Source: an uncultured Opitutaceae bacterium
Lineage (GTDB): Bacteria; Verrucomicrobiota; Verrucomicrobiia; Opitutales; Opitutaceae
Assembly (NCBI GenBank): GCA_937128785.1
Contig: CAKZMS010000613.1
Location: 1 to 5,766 of the forward strand
DNA: 5,766 nucleotides
Direction: 5' to 3'
Position 1 is the stretch's first letter, and each line of letters begins with the position of its first letter. A model generated the notes under the pieces. That model searched no databases and was not told the origin of the DNA. It saw only the letters and a list, made by a program, of their open reading frames with translations. Positions 5,289 through 5,766 of this stretch are shown here, in pieces. Position numbers and translations under genes: made by a program.

Positions 5289-5766
5289 ATGCGTGCCCCT
5301 AAACTGAACTACTTGCCCCGCGGACCGCGTCGCCGGCGCCAACACAAGATCGGCCTGATCGGATGCGGTGGCATCTCCCTCTATCACCTCACCGCGGCGA
5401 AAGCCTGGGGGGTGGAGGTCGTAGCGATGGCGGATGTGAATCTTGCGGCCGCGGAGTCGCGTCGGGACGAGTTTTTCCCCAAGGCCGATGTTTACGCTGA
5501 CCACCGTGAGTTGTTGGCTCGGTCGGATATCACGGTCGTGGAAATCGCCACCCATACGGCCGTGCGCGGACCGCAGATTTGGGATGCGTTGCGGGCCGGT
5601 AAACATGTGCTGAGCCAGAAGCCCTTTACGTTCGATTTGCGCGAAGGACGGAAGCTGGTCGCTTACGCCAAGCGGCGAAAGTTACATCTGGGGGTGAACC
5701 AGAATGGTCGTTGGTCACCGCAGTTTGGGGCGTTGATTGCGGCTTCGCAGCAGGGCCTGCTGGGAG
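5289..5766 (+). CDS. Gfo/Idh/MocA family oxidoreductase, N-terminal part (partial, runs off right edge)
   Basis: This open frame continues past the window end; 159 complete codons are visible, nearly all the NAD(P)-binding domain. After a basic extension (1-19, rich in Arg) comes K-I-G-L-I-G-C-G-G-I (20-29), a canonical glycine-rich turn, and A-D (48-49) ending the second strand, where the acidic residue usually favours NAD over NADP. The lysine signature is S-Q-K-P-F (109-113): Lys111 and Pro112 are kept, but Gln replaces the usual Glu of E-K-P, a change I recall in some members. G-V-N-Q-N-G-R-W follows at 123-130. The gene starts 10 bases after the previous stop if the ATG at 5289 is used, or 4 bases if the in-frame GTG at 5283 is used; neither has a Shine-Dalgarno. 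The close spacing indicates one operon with the upstream oxidoreductase, and the divergent sequences argue against a recent tandem duplication. Confidence 0.88.
   Translation, partial: MRAPKLNYLPRGPRRRRQHKIGLIGCGGISLYHLTAAKAWGVEVVAMADVNLAAAESRRDEFFPKADVYADHRELLARSDITVVEIATHTAVRGPQIWDALRAGKHVLSQKPFTFDLREGRKLVAYAKRRKLHLGVNQNGRWSPQFGALIAASQQGLLG

Noticed and set aside
5055..5606. Minus-strand frame across the junction of the two oxidoreductase genes
   Set aside because: It is antisense to both the C-terminus of one gene and the Rossmann motif of the next and has no recognisable content.

Overview
The window reads as ordinary chromosomal DNA of a GC-rich Gram-negative bacterium, most likely a member of the Verrucomicrobiota (Opitutaceae-like). 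That placement is an inference. It rests on the GC-rich coding sequence, the style of the GrpE, DnaJ and FtsK proteins, a tandem pair of Gfo/Idh/MocA oxidoreductases of types common in Verrucomicrobia and Planctomycetes, and start codons that mostly lack a Shine-Dalgarno sequence. I see no mobile element, CRISPR array, tRNA or rRNA.

Left edge (1-287, minus strand): the first 95 codons of a gene whose N-terminus looks like the membrane region of the DNA translocase FtsK. A 128-base divergent intergenic region (288-415) separates it from a plus-strand run of four genes.

Centre (416-4052, plus strand): manA (mannose-6-phosphate isomerase), a membrane-anchored protein resembling the N-terminal part of AsmA-like proteins, grpE and dnaJ. 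The first two overlap by 4 bases (GTGA); the next two gaps are 18 and 38 bases. An intrinsic terminator (4083-4111) follows dnaJ, so the run is probably one transcription unit. GrpE (nucleotide exchange factor) and DnaJ (J-domain co-chaperone) are the partners of DnaK, which is not in the window. ManA links fructose-6-phosphate to mannose-6-phosphate and so to mannose utilisation or GDP-mannose and surface glycans. Why these genes are linked is not evident from the sequence.

Right part (4199-5766, plus strand): two adjacent Gfo/Idh/MocA family NAD(P)-dependent oxidoreductases, 4 or 10 bases apart depending on the start of the second. The first has a degenerate dinucleotide-binding motif and Tyr where the family usually has the catalytic His. 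The second has a canonical glycine motif but Gln in place of Glu in the EKP signature, and runs off the right edge. They probably begin a carbohydrate or cyclitol oxidation operon, substrate unknown.

I do not find convincing evidence of an undescribed system. The points most worth following are the coupled manA/membrane-protein pair in front of grpE-dnaJ, the atypical oxidoreductase pair, and the near absence of Shine-Dalgarno sequences.
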